From NCBI RefSeq assembly GCF_019973615.1, contig NZ_AP024238.1:2480001-2544000 (forward strand): a stretch of 64,000 nucleotides of DNA, read 5' to 3'. This DNA is from Rhodoferax lithotrophicus (GTDB taxonomy: Bacteria; Pseudomonadota; Gammaproteobacteria; Burkholderiales; Burkholderiaceae_C). The position numbers and the translations under genes are program-made. How positions within the stretch are numbered: position 1 is the first letter of the stretch; each line of letters starts with the position of its first letter. The notes beneath the pieces were generated by a model that saw only the letters and a list, made by a program, of their open reading frames with translations, was not told the DNA's origin and did not search any database. Positions 25,519 through 33,796 of this stretch are shown here, one piece after another.

Positions 25519-26052
25519 ATGTCTGCCCACGCACCGTTTTCTCCTCCAACCCAGCGCCTGTTCCTGGCGCTCTGGCCCGATGAGCGTGTTCGGGCGCAGA
25601 TCGCAGCGCATGCGGATCAATGGCGCTTGCCCAATGGGTGTACACGCTACAGCCCGCAAGACTGGCATGTGACCCTGCATTTTCTCGGCAATGTGGATGC
25701 CGACCGGGTGCCAGAGATTGCCGCCGCAGTGAACCTGCCGTGCCCACCCTTTGAGCTGCGGCTGGATCAGCCCCAGCTGTGGCCCCATGGCCTGGCGGTG
25801 CTGTGTGCGCAAGAACTGCCTGCCGAACTGCAAGCCTTACATGCGCAGCTGGGGCAGACGCTGAGTGAACTGGGGCTGGCGCTTGAGACCCGGCCCTACC
25901 AAGCCCATGTGACGCTGGCGCGGCATGCAGCAGCGGCCATCCCGCCCAGCATGGCTGAGCCGGTGCTGTGGCCGGTGCGGGGGTTGGCGCTGGTGGAGTC
26001 CACCCGGGACAAGGCGCAACGCTACCGGGTGCTGTGCCAATACGGCGGATGA
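25519..26052 (+). CDS. thpR: RNA 2',3'-cyclic phosphodiesterase (2H family, ThpR/LigT)
   Basis: ThpR hydrolyses 2',3'-cyclic phosphodiester ends of RNA; the LigT/ThpR enzyme can also form 2'-5' links with tRNA halves in vitro. The 177-residue protein has the two HxTx catalytic signatures of 2H phosphoesterases: HVTLHFLG near residue 50 and HVTLARH near residue 133. It starts 91 bases from recC in a divergent arrangement and has an N-terminal RLFLALWPDERVR typical of the family. Confidence 0.92.
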   Translation: MSAHAPFSPPTQRLFLALWPDERVRAQIAAHADQWRLPNGCTRYSPQDWHVTLHFLGNVDADRVPEIAAAVNLPCPPFELRLDQPQLWPHGLAVLCAQELPAELQALHAQLGQTLSELGLALETRPYQAHVTLARHAAAAIPPSMAEPVLWPVRGLALVESTRDKAQRYRVLCQYGG

Positions 26053-26056
26053 AGCC

Positions 26057-27262
26057 TCATGGTGCAGCCCACAGCAGGTAGAGGCCTAGCGTCACCATCA
26101 CCAGACCGCTAAGCAGCTTGAGCCAGCGCCCTTCCCTTTCCTGCAAACGGTGCTGGCTGAGCGTGACGACACCAATGGTCAGGATGATCACGTCGTCCAG
26201 CATATAAGCCGCGTCGTACAGCAGCAGGTAGCCGTAGTAGCTCAGGCTGTCCAACTGGCGCAGCGTCAGGATGCGGGTGAACAGCGCCGGAAAGCCCGAG
26301 GTGCACATGAATTCAACAATCTGCACCAATACCGCCAGAATCACCGTGCCGATCAGCGCTGCACTCAGGTTCTCGGCCTGCAAAATGCGCCGCAGGCGGG
26401 CGTAGATGCCGGGCTTGGCGGACGCAGGGATGGAGAGCGACACGCCCCAGCCCAAGTGCCAGAAGTCCTTGAGGTGGATTGCCCCGGCCAGCAGGGCCAG
26501 TGTGGCAATGATGATTTCCGAGGCGCGTGACAGGCCCACCCACAAAAACAGATTGAGCCAGGCCGACATGAACAAAAAGTAGGCAATGCCTTCAACCGCC
26601 ACAAAGGTGCCAGCGATGGCCAGCATGCGCGGGCGGTTGTTCAGCGGAGCCAGAAAAGAGATCATCAGCAACAGCACCCACATCGAGCAGGGGTTGAAGC
26701 CGTCCAGCAGCCCCATGGCGAGGGTGAACAGCGGCAAACCGATCTGCTCCAACGCCAGCGTCTGTCCAAAGAACTGGATGGCAAAGGCCTCCGGCTGGGG
26801 CACGGGCTCACTGGCATCCCGCCGGCAAACGTCCGTTTTTGCCACCTCGCAACCGGCTGCGACAGGGTTTTGCACGCTGGCGGCATGCGCCAGGCTGGCG
26901 CGTATGAGCTGATCAGTGGCCGCCTCTTCGGAGTAGCCAACGATCAGCTGCCCGCCGACGGCAAACGCCGGCACACGCACACTCACCTGCTCATGGCTGG
27001 CGACAAGTTGCTGCAAACGCGCCATGGCTGCAGGCTCCAGGCTGATATCGCGGATCACGATGTGCAGCGCGGGTTGCTCCTGCTGCAACCGGGCCAAAAA
27101 GGCCTCGGCCTTGGCGCAGTGCAGGCAACCAGTGCGGACAAATGCTTCAATGTCGGAGCTGGCGGGTTCTTCGCTGGAGGCCTGTGATGCGGCCCCAAGC
27201 CAGCCTGAAACCAGCGTCAGCCACAAGACCAGCAAACATCGGGTCGTCAAACGCATGGCCAT
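26057..27262 (-). CDS. Membrane thiol-redox protein: glutaredoxin-like domain fused to DsbD/CcdA-like domain
   Basis: The 401-residue protein has a signal peptide (about residues 1-26), an extracytoplasmic thioredoxin-fold domain with the redox pair in RTGCLHCAKAEAF, and a polytopic domain of about six or seven helices. The membrane part has one cysteine in DGFNPCSMWVLL and another in EFMCTSGFPALF, positions expected of the paired cysteines of CcdA/DsbD electron carriers. I infer electron transfer across the membrane to the N-terminal domain; the final target is unknown. ATG at 27262 sits behind GGAGGGAGG; a further ATG at 27256 is possible. It is convergent with thpR. Confidence 0.8.
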   Translation of the reverse strand: MAMRLTTRCLLVLWLTLVSGWLGAASQASSEEPASSDIEAFVRTGCLHCAKAEAFLARLQQEQPALHIVIRDISLEPAAMARLQQLVASHEQVSVRVPAFAVGGQLIVGYSEEAATDQLIRASLAHAASVQNPVAAGCEVAKTDVCRRDASEPVPQPEAFAIQFFGQTLALEQIGLPLFTLAMGLLDGFNPCSMWVLLLMISFLAPLNNRPRMLAIAGTFVAVEGIAYFLFMSAWLNLFLWVGLSRASEIIIATLALLAGAIHLKDFWHLGWGVSLSIPASAKPGIYARLRRILQAENLSAALIGTVILAVLVQIVEFMCTSGFPALFTRILTLRQLDSLSYYGYLLLYDAAYMLDDVIILTIGVVTLSQHRLQEREGRWLKLLSGLVMVTLGLYLLWAAP

Positions 27263-27367
27263 ACCGCCTCCCTCCATCCGATCAACACAGTTCTTCGGCT
27301 CATTGTAGGAAGCTATCCCGGACGTAGCCAGCTCCGTGTGGGGTCTTGAGGCGCTGCACTCAGCAGG

Positions 27368-28072
27368 TTAATCCGCCCCGATGAACGGCACAAAACGCAC
27401 CGATTCGATGTCCTCGCGGTGGAATTGGCCAGCGGCATCCTTGGTAATGAGCTGCAATTGCTGCACGTCGATGAGGCCACCCACCGGAATCACCAAGCGC
27501 CCACCGGGTTTGAGTTGATCCAGCAGCGGCTGCGGGATGTGTCGGGCCGCGGCGGTGACGATGATGCGGTCATAAGGTGCATGCGCCGGCCAGCCAGCAC
27601 AGCCGTCTCCCGCCTTGACATGCACATTGCGGTAGCCCAGGTCCGCCAGCAGCTTGGCCACCGATGCGGCCAGTTGCGGCAGCACTTCAAGGCTGTAGAC
27701 CTGGCCCGCCAACTCCGACAACACCGCAGTCTGGTAGCCGGAGCCGGTGCCGATTTCCAGCACGCGGTGCTGCTTGTCCAGCGCCAGCCAATCGGTCATC
27801 AGCGCCACGATGTAGGGTTGTGAAATGGTTTGCCCATTGCCAATGGGCAAGGGGTGGTTGCCGTAAGCGTGCGCCCGCAGATCCGGTGGCACAAAGCAAT
27901 GGCGCGGCACTTTGGACAGAGCGAGCAGCACGTTTTCAGCCATCGGGCGTGCCCCCCAATGGTTGGTCGCAGCCATGGACCGGATGTTCTCCACCATGCC
28001 CTGGCGCGCCTGGGCGTAGCGATCCTGACTGGCCGGGCCATGGTCTGCGTCATGCGCTGTGTACAAACTCAT
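27368..28072 (-). CDS. pcm: Protein-L-isoaspartate O-methyltransferase
   Basis: Pcm methylates L-isoaspartyl residues of damaged proteins with S-adenosylmethionine, starting their repair. The 234-residue product has RHCFVPPDLRAHAYGNHPLP, the AdoMet loop VLEIGTGSGYQTAVLSEL, the VKAGDGCAGWP strand, and DRIIVTAAARHIP. The start at 28072 (MSLYTAHDADHGP) lacks a clear ribosome site; an ATG at 28108 with GGGAGA just upstream would add 12 residues. It is downstream of, and co-oriented with, the NRAMP gene. Confidence 0.93.
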   Translation of the reverse strand: MSLYTAHDADHGPASQDRYAQARQGMVENIRSMAATNHWGARPMAENVLLALSKVPRHCFVPPDLRAHAYGNHPLPIGNGQTISQPYIVALMTDWLALDKQHRVLEIGTGSGYQTAVLSELAGQVYSLEVLPQLAASVAKLLADLGYRNVHVKAGDGCAGWPAHAPYDRIIVTAAARHIPQPLLDQLKPGGRLVIPVGGLIDVQQLQLITKDAAGQFHREDIESVRFVPFIGAD

Positions 28073-28212
28073 GATGGATGTGGATACGGAGTGCCTTCCC
28101 GCAAACATTCTCCCCCGCCCAAGGCACCGGGTCAAGCCTGGGTTCTGATGTGGTGTTTCGGGCTATCCATCACGTAAAACTGTGTCTCTGGGGCCATGAT
28201 GGCGTTGCATAG

Positions 28213-28241
28213 CCACCGAATACCTTCAGGTATCGCTGTGG
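28213..28241. other. Imperfect stem-loop between the NRAMP and pcm genes
   Basis: ATACCT and AGGTAT (28220-28225 and 28228-28233) pair around a two-base loop, with an outer CCAC/GTGG pair. No T-run follows on either strand, so a simple intrinsic terminator is not supported. Confidence 0.35.
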
Positions 28242-28298
28242 TCTGCGCCTAGCCCAATCCATCGGTTTTTAATGTGCCGGCAAGTATCAAACACCACA

Positions 28299-29573
28299 CT
28301 AGCTGGTGACCAGCATACCCAGCACCGAAGCCGCCATGACTGCTGTGGCCAGCCAGCCAAACACACGGTGGCGTGTGGAGATGGTGTAGCGGCCCATCAA
28401 GCGTTTGGATTGACCAATCCACATGAGAACCGCCATGATTGGCACCGAAATAACCCCATTCACGATGGCGCTCCAGACCAGTGCCTTGATCGGATCAACC
28501 TCCAGGTAACCCATGAGGGTGCCAATGCCGGTAGCTGCAATGATGATGAGGTAAAAGCCACGGGCTTCATGGAAACCTTGCGACAGCCCGGCTTTCCAGC
28601 CATAAAGTTCACTCACGGCATAGGCCGCAGAACCCGCCAGCACCGGCACGGCCAGCAAGCCGGTGCCGACAATGCCCAACGCAAAGAGGGCAAAGGCAAA
28701 TTCGCCAGCCACCGGTCGCAGCGCTTGGGCCGCTTGCGCCGAGGTCTGGATGTCGGTGATGCCTTGTTCGTTGAGGGTGACCGCCGTGGCCATCATGATG
28801 CACAGGGCAATCACATTGGAAAACGTCATGCCCACCACGGTGTCGGCCTTGATACGCGCAAGGTGCTTGGCCGCGTACCTGCGGCTGGCACGGCGAGCTT
28901 TGACATCAGGCCTGCGGGCGTTGTCTTCCACCTCCTGGGCGGCTTGCCAAAAAAACAGGTAGGGGCTGATGGTAGTGCCCAGCACCGCCACCACCATGGC
29001 GGCGTAGTCCTTGATGGACACGTCTTTGGGAAAGAAGCGCCAGGGGTAGAGCGATTCGTTAAGAGCCTGCTGCCAGTGCACATGCACCATCAGAATCACC
29101 GCCACGTAAGCAAACAGGCCCAGCGTTAGCCACTTCAGGACACGCACGGTACGCTCGTAAGAGAAGAACACCTGTGTTGCAATACAAAACGCGCCAAAAC
29201 TCACCACATACAGCGCCAAGGGGCCCCCCACCAACAGCCGTACGGCCTCGCCCATGGCCCCGATGTCCGCCGCAATGTTGATGGTGTTGGCAACCACCAG
29301 CAGGCTCACCAGCGAGGTGGTCAGCCAGCGCGGGCACATTTTGTTGATGTTGGCTGCCAGCCCCTGCCCGGTCACCCAGCCAATGCGGGCCGACAGCATC
29401 TGGATACCGATCATCAGCGGTGTGGTGATCAGCAGCAGCCAGACCAACGCAAAGCGGAACTGGGAGCCCGCTTGTGAGTAGGTGGCAATGCCGCTTGGGT
29501 CGTCGTCTGCTGCACCCGTGATGAGGCCTGGGCCGAGTCGACGAACGAATATTTTTGCGGTTTGGGTGACCAT
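28299..29573 (-). CDS. NRAMP-family metal ion transporter with non-canonical binding motifs
   Basis: This 424-residue inner-membrane protein has about eleven helices and belongs to the NRAMP fold by its first helix (GPGLITGAADDDPSGIATYS) and overall plan. The canonical Mn2+/Fe2+ site is DPGN in helix 1 and a Met-Pro-His in helix 6; here these read DPSG and SPY (TTISPYLFFWQA). A different ion preference is therefore plausible, as in known NRAMP-related transporters lacking the methionine. The ATG at 29573 has GGGG eight bases upstream; a TTG 18 codons earlier is less likely. The long upstream region has no riboswitch I can recognise. Confidence 0.85.
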   Translation of the reverse strand: MVTQTAKIFVRRLGPGLITGAADDDPSGIATYSQAGSQFRFALVWLLLITTPLMIGIQMLSARIGWVTGQGLAANINKMCPRWLTTSLVSLLVVANTINIAADIGAMGEAVRLLVGGPLALYVVSFGAFCIATQVFFSYERTVRVLKWLTLGLFAYVAVILMVHVHWQQALNESLYPWRFFPKDVSIKDYAAMVVAVLGTTISPYLFFWQAAQEVEDNARRPDVKARRASRRYAAKHLARIKADTVVGMTFSNVIALCIMMATAVTLNEQGITDIQTSAQAAQALRPVAGEFAFALFALGIVGTGLLAVPVLAGSAAYAVSELYGWKAGLSQGFHEARGFYLIIIAATGIGTLMGYLEVDPIKALVWSAIVNGVISVPIMAVLMWIGQSKRLMGRYTISTRHRVFGWLATAVMAASVLGMLVTS

Positions 29574-29917
29574 GAATAAACCCCATACGCTGCTACAAAA
29601 GAAGGCAGCACGGTGATGCTTGGACAAGCATCCAATTTAAAAAAACCTGGGGGTGAGATGAGGCCACGGGAGTCCTCCGCAGCACACATTTCGCTTGCCA
29701 GGCACTTTGGGCAATGGCCTTCGTGCTGGTCTGACAAGCGGGAGTTACAGCCATGCTGTTAGTTACGCATCAGTCCAACTGAAGGCCCGGAACTCTCTGA
29801 ATCCATGATGTAGGGCAGTTGTTGAAAGGAGCGGCAGTATACGCAGGCGGCGACCCATTTTCTGCGGGCGGACCGCAAAGATTGGGTAAAGAGACGGTGC
29901 ATTACAACAAGCCGCCA
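29574..29917. other. Intergenic region upstream of the NRAMP gene
   Basis: These 344 bp separate the NRAMP start from the PAP2 gene stop. The minus strand carries two ACTCCCG boxes but no GGGGAGTA partner, so a manganese (yybP-ykoY) riboswitch is not supported. A T-run (CAGGTTTTTTT) lies at about 29638-29648 on the minus strand without a convincing stem. No gene is seen. Confidence 0.5.
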
Positions 29918-30583
29918 TCATGTGGGCATGCCGGGCGCTGGGGGTTTGTGGCGCAGCAGCTCACTGCGAGTGTAAGCATGGGAATGCCCGGACAGCTTCA
30001 AGGCCAACTGTGTCACCAGCGAATGGGTGGGCAATTGCGGGGCTTGCGTCGGGACAATGATCAGCCAGGCGATCACCAGCACCGGAACATACAGACTCAG
30101 CCGCACACGCGTGTGGTTGGCATCAAAAATCAAATAGGCGCTGACGATACCGCCCACACACAGGCCAGCCAAAACCTCAGACAGCGAATGCGCCCCCACC
30201 TCGATGCGCGAAACCGCCACCATGGCCGCCAACGCAACACCCAACACCAGCAACATCATCCGCCCGCCGGGTGACAGACGACTGCTCAGTGTGGCCATCA
30301 AGGGCGGGAAAACGGCCGCCGCAAACATGGCATGGCCGGAAATGCCGGTGAAGTTCCATGCAGCAATGCCCACGCCCCAGCCGATGAAGGCTATTTTGGA
30401 GGCCAAGGTGAGCAGCACGGCCATTGCCAGCAAGAACAGCCAGTGCACAGCCAATGAGCGCGAAGCCTCTTGCCGCATCAAGTCCCGACAAACCCACAAC
30501 GCAACAGGCAGCAACAACTGCAGCTCGCCCAGGCGCGTGACGAAATGCCAAAAACCAAATTCAACCGGATTTGCAACAAACAT
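29918..30583 (-). CDS. PAP2-family membrane phosphatase
   Basis: This 221-residue integral membrane protein belongs to the type 2 phosphatidic acid phosphatase superfamily, whose members dephosphorylate lipid phosphates such as undecaprenyl pyrophosphate. About six helices are visible. The second and third catalytic motifs appear as SGHAMFAA and SRIEVGAHSLSEV, giving the catalytic His residues; the final Asp of the usual SRxxxxxHxxxD is Glu here. Motif 1 (KxxxxxxRP) is not obvious, so activity is uncertain. No good ribosome site precedes the ATG. Confidence 0.78.
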   Translation of the reverse strand: MFVANPVEFGFWHFVTRLGELQLLLPVALWVCRDLMRQEASRSLAVHWLFLLAMAVLLTLASKIAFIGWGVGIAAWNFTGISGHAMFAAAVFPPLMATLSSRLSPGGRMMLLVLGVALAAMVAVSRIEVGAHSLSEVLAGLCVGGIVSAYLIFDANHTRVRLSLYVPVLVIAWLIIVPTQAPQLPTHSLVTQLALKLSGHSHAYTRSELLRHKPPAPGMPT

Positions 30584-30632
30584 ACGTGGTCAGGATCAAG
30601 GTGCGCTCAGCCATTGAGAGCTGATCAGAAGT

Positions 30633-30686
30633 AAATAAGGTCTACAACGCCTAATAAACAAGCGCTAGTAGCTACCAAAAATATAG
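30633..30686 (-). repeat. Dispersed palindromic element, intergenic copy at the 3' end of a small gene
   Basis: On the minus strand it reads GGTAGCTACTAGCGCTTG and later GTTGTAGACC. The TAG stop codon of the upstream 133-residue gene is the TAG of the element core. Confidence 0.75.
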
Positions 30687-31073
30687 CTTTAAAAGCATCA
30701 TGCCCAACACCAGCGTGAGCAAAAAAAGTGCCAGCATACGCTTGCGGGTGAGTTCCAGGCGCTGGATCAGCTGGGTGTTTTGCTCGGCCAGTGACTGGAT
30801 CAATACGCTGGACTCAAGCATCTGCTGGTGCAGCTCTGCGGTGGCAATTTGCAGCGTGGTGACCTGGGTTTGCAATCCTGCCAGCGCCGACTCTTGCGCG
30901 CTGAGCGTGGTCTGAGCGGTATCGTCCGGCGAGGCAGCGTCGCTCACATCGGGCGGTGACTTTTTACCCACCGTACTCCAGAGTTTCCTGGCCCCCTGCG
31001 CCACCTTGGGGGCGTTCTCGATCACATCGCCCCAAGGCACCATTTTCAAAACCGTGAGCCAGCCAATTGCCAT
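30672..31073 (-). CDS. Hypothetical coiled-coil, tail-anchored membrane protein
   Basis: The 133-residue product starts MAIGWLTVLKMVPWGDVIENAP, with AAAGGG five bases before the ATG. A charged and polar middle leads to a Gln/Leu-rich heptad coiled coil (about residues 70-115) and a single C-terminal membrane helix (LALFLLTLVLGMMLLKLYF). I recognise no domain. Similar N-terminal helix plus coiled coil plus tail anchor proteins are scattered in proteobacteria without known function. The last codons and the stop fall in a dispersed repeat, so the C-terminus may have been reshaped by it. Confidence 0.75.
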   Translation of the reverse strand: MAIGWLTVLKMVPWGDVIENAPKVAQGARKLWSTVGKKSPPDVSDAASPDDTAQTTLSAQESALAGLQTQVTTLQIATAELHQQMLESSVLIQSLAEQNTQLIQRLELTRKRMLALFLLTLVLGMMLLKLYFW

Positions 31074-31194
31074 AAAAACCCTTTGTTGCCGAGAAACCCA
31101 ATACGCATTGGCTTTGGAGTTTAAACGGCATGGCACCAGCACACTGTCATGGCCCGTCTTGGCGTTGTCGCAAACCGCGCCTATGATGAAGTCC

Positions 31195-32727
31195 ATGAAC
31201 ACCCCCTTGCCACCACTCATCCAAGCTTTGCTGGCCCCTCACCGCTACCCCGGTGTGGTACAGCAGGTGGAACTGGCTCAGACCCATATTTCCTGGATTT
31301 TGCTGGCCGGTGAATTCGCCTACAAGATCAAAAAACCTGTTCAACTGCCATTTCTTGATTTCAGCACACTGGCACGTCGCCATGCGTGTTGCCAGGATGA
31401 GTTGCGGCTGAACCAACGCTTCGCCCCCGACATCTACCTGGATGTTGTCGGCATTTTTAATACCCCGCAAGATCCATCCTGGCGTGGCACCGGCGAACCC
31501 ATTGAATACGCGGTCAGAATGAAACGCTTTGATGAAGCCGGACGACTTGACCACCTCTGCCAACGTGGTGAGCTGCAATCCACCCACCTGTCTGACTTGG
31601 CCGACACGCTGGCCACCTTTCACGCCCAGGCCGCGCAGGCACCGGCAGATTCGCGCTTTGGCCGACCTGATGATTGGATGGTGCTGGCGCGCGACAACTT
31701 TCACGACCTGCTGCTGGCTCTGCCGCAGCAGGAGCACCAAGCCCGGTTACAAGCCCTGCGAATCTGGACTGAAGCCCAGTTCACGCAGCTCGAACCCTTG
31801 ATGCTGGCACGCAAAAAAGCGGGTTGGGTGCGTGAATGCCATGGTGATCTGCACTTGGCCAACCTGGTATTGATCAACCACCGGGTGCGAATGTTTGACT
31901 GCATTGAGTTCAACGAAGCGTTACGCTGGATCGATGTGGCCAACGAAATCGCCTTCACCTACATGGACTTGCTGGAACACCAGCAGCCGGGCCTGGCCAA
32001 CTGGTTTGTGAATGAGCTGCTGAGCCGCAGTGGCGACTATGAAGCCGCGCTGTTGTTGCGTTTTTACGCAGTCTATAAAGCCCTGATCCGGGCCAAAGTG
32101 GCCGCGCTTCAGCGCAAAGGTGCGCAAAACGATGATGCACCCGTGCTGGCCTATCTGGCGCTGGCCGAGCGTCTGGCAGCCCCCGCCCCCAAACGGCTGA
32201 TCATCACCCATGGTCTTTCCGGTTGCGGCAAAACCTATGCCTCATCCACCTACCTGCTCAACGATCCGCTGGCCAACACCCTTCGCCTGCGTTCGGACGT
32301 TGAGCGCAAGCGCCTGTTCGGGTTACGCAGCACCGAGCACCGGGTGTCTGCGCCGGACACCGGCATTTATTCCAGGGAAACCACCCACCAGACCTATGCC
32401 CACCTGCGCGATCTGGCGCATAGGCTGCTGACCGCGGGCGGAACCGTCATGGTGGATGCGGCCTTTCTCCAACGCAGCCAGCGCGACAGCTTTCAGGCAC
32501 TGGCCGAAGAGCACCATGCGATCTTTGAGATTCTGGCCCCACAGGCCACGCCCGAACAATTGGCCGAACGCATTCAGACCCGCAACGCCTTGGCGCACGA
32601 TGCGTCCGATGCCACACTGGAAGTGCTGGCACAGCAAATGCGCGTGCTGGAGCCGCTGCAGGCAGACGAATTGGCCAGGTTGGCAAATTTGCTGCCGGGG
32701 AGTGGCAACAGCTTCATGGTGACCTGA
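31195..32727 (+). CDS. Aminoglycoside-phosphotransferase-like domain fused to P-loop kinase/ATPase domain
   Basis: The product has about 510 residues in two parts. The N-terminal part (about 1-330) is kinase-like: AYKIKKPVQLPFLDFS, then WVRECHGDLHLANLV, a Brenner-type HGD catalytic motif, and MFDCIEFNEALRWIDVANE with the metal-binding Asp. The C-terminal part (about 335-510) has Walker A in THGLSGCGKTYAS and LRLRSDVERKRLFGL, similar to polynucleotide or gluconate kinases. Such fusions are common but uncharacterised; the substrate is unknown. Alternative starts are ATG at 31183 and 31186. Confidence 0.85.
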   Translation: MNTPLPPLIQALLAPHRYPGVVQQVELAQTHISWILLAGEFAYKIKKPVQLPFLDFSTLARRHACCQDELRLNQRFAPDIYLDVVGIFNTPQDPSWRGTGEPIEYAVRMKRFDEAGRLDHLCQRGELQSTHLSDLADTLATFHAQAAQAPADSRFGRPDDWMVLARDNFHDLLLALPQQEHQARLQALRIWTEAQFTQLEPLMLARKKAGWVRECHGDLHLANLVLINHRVRMFDCIEFNEALRWIDVANEIAFTYMDLLEHQQPGLANWFVNELLSRSGDYEAALLLRFYAVYKALIRAKVAALQRKGAQNDDAPVLAYLALAERLAAPAPKRLIITHGLSGCGKTYASSTYLLNDPLANTLRLRSDVERKRLFGLRSTEHRVSAPDTGIYSRETTHQTYAHLRDLAHRLLTAGGTVMVDAAFLQRSQRDSFQALAEEHHAIFEILAPQATPEQLAERIQTRNALAHDASDATLEVLAQQMRVLEPLQADELARLANLLPGSGNSFMVT

Positions 32728-32776
32728 TTCCAGCGGAGTCTCACCAGAGTCAGTGCTCTGCGCTTCGGTAATATGC

Positions 32777-33796
32777 TCAAAACGTGAAATTTTTCTCACG
32801 AAACAGCCGCAGTGCAGCGTCGACTACGACGCAGTCAAATAACACATTGCGTTTGTCGCTGATTTCTTGCAGCGCAGCCTCAATCCCCCGTCCGGGGCGA
32901 TAGGGCCGGTGAGAAGCCATCGCCTCAATCACATCGGCGACAGAAATAATACGGGCCTCCAGCAGAATGTCATCGCCTTTCAGACCCAGTGGGTAGCCTG
33001 AGCCGTCCATGCGCTCGTGGTGTTGCAAGACAAATTGCGCAATTGGCCACGGGAAACTCACCTCTTTCAAGATGTCATACCCGGCCTGAGGGTGTTGTTT
33101 GATCAATGGAAACTCGTATTCTGTCAGCTTGCCAGGCTTGCTCAGGATTTCCGCTGGAACCTTGACCTTGCCGACATCATGAACCACGCTCGCCAGGTAA
33201 ATGCCTTCGATCTGCTGTGGCGGCAGGCCCAGTTCTTCGGCAATGGCCTTGGCAATTTGCGCCACGCGGCGCTGGTGGCCTGCGGTGTAGGGGTCGCACA
33301 TCTCCACGGTCGCGGCAATGGCAGAAATGGTGTCCAGCAACGTGGATCTGAGTTTCGCCTCGCTTTCAACCAAAGAACGGGTGCGCTCTTCCACAATGCC
33401 CTCCAGACTATGGCGCAACCGGTGCAATTCCAGATGGGTGCGCACCCGTGCCATCAGCTCTTCGCGCTGGTAGGGTTTGGTGACATAGTCCACTGCACCC
33501 AGCTCGAAACCTTTCAACTTTTCCAGGGTTTCCGACATGGCACTGACAAAAATCACCGGCACATCCCGCGTCTGCGGCTGTTTTTTCAATTGCTGGCAGA
33601 CTTCAAATCCATTCATGTGCGGCATGCTGATGTCCAGCAAGATCAACTCGGGCGCTTGAACCGCTGCAGCGTGTAAGGCCAGTTCTCCGCTGATCGCCGA
33701 GCGAACCTCATAACCTTCGGCCTTGAGGATGTCGGTCAACAGCCGCAGCGATGCCGGTGTGTCGTCCACTGCGAGGATGTAAGCTTTGCTTGTCAT
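32777..33796 (-). CDS. Response regulator with HD-GYP phosphodiesterase output
   Basis: This 339-residue cytosolic protein has a receiver domain (residues about 6-120; phospho-acceptor in LILLDISMPHMNG, Lys in VTKPYQ), a coiled linker, and an HD-GYP domain (about 150-339) with VVHDVGKVKVP and HHERMDGSGYPLGL. HD-GYP enzymes hydrolyse cyclic di-GMP, and both the HD dyad and the GYP triad are intact. Its start overlaps the stop of the hybrid kinase by four bases, so the kinase is its likely phosphodonor. Confidence 0.94.
   Translation of the reverse strand: MTSKAYILAVDDTPASLRLLTDILKAEGYEVRSAISGELALHAAAVQAPELILLDISMPHMNGFEVCQQLKKQPQTRDVPVIFVSAMSETLEKLKGFELGAVDYVTKPYQREELMARVRTHLELHRLRHSLEGIVEERTRSLVESEAKLRSTLLDTISAIAATVEMCDPYTAGHQRRVAQIAKAIAEELGLPPQQIEGIYLASVVHDVGKVKVPAEILSKPGKLTEYEFPLIKQHPQAGYDILKEVSFPWPIAQFVLQHHERMDGSGYPLGLKGDDILLEARIISVADVIEAMASHRPYRPGRGIEAALQEISDKRNVLFDCVVVDAALRLFREKNFTF

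Noticed and set aside
29640..29800. Manganese (yybP-ykoY) riboswitch before the NRAMP gene, suggested by ACTCCCG boxes.
   Set aside because: The pairing GGGGAGTA half and the conserved internal loops are absent.
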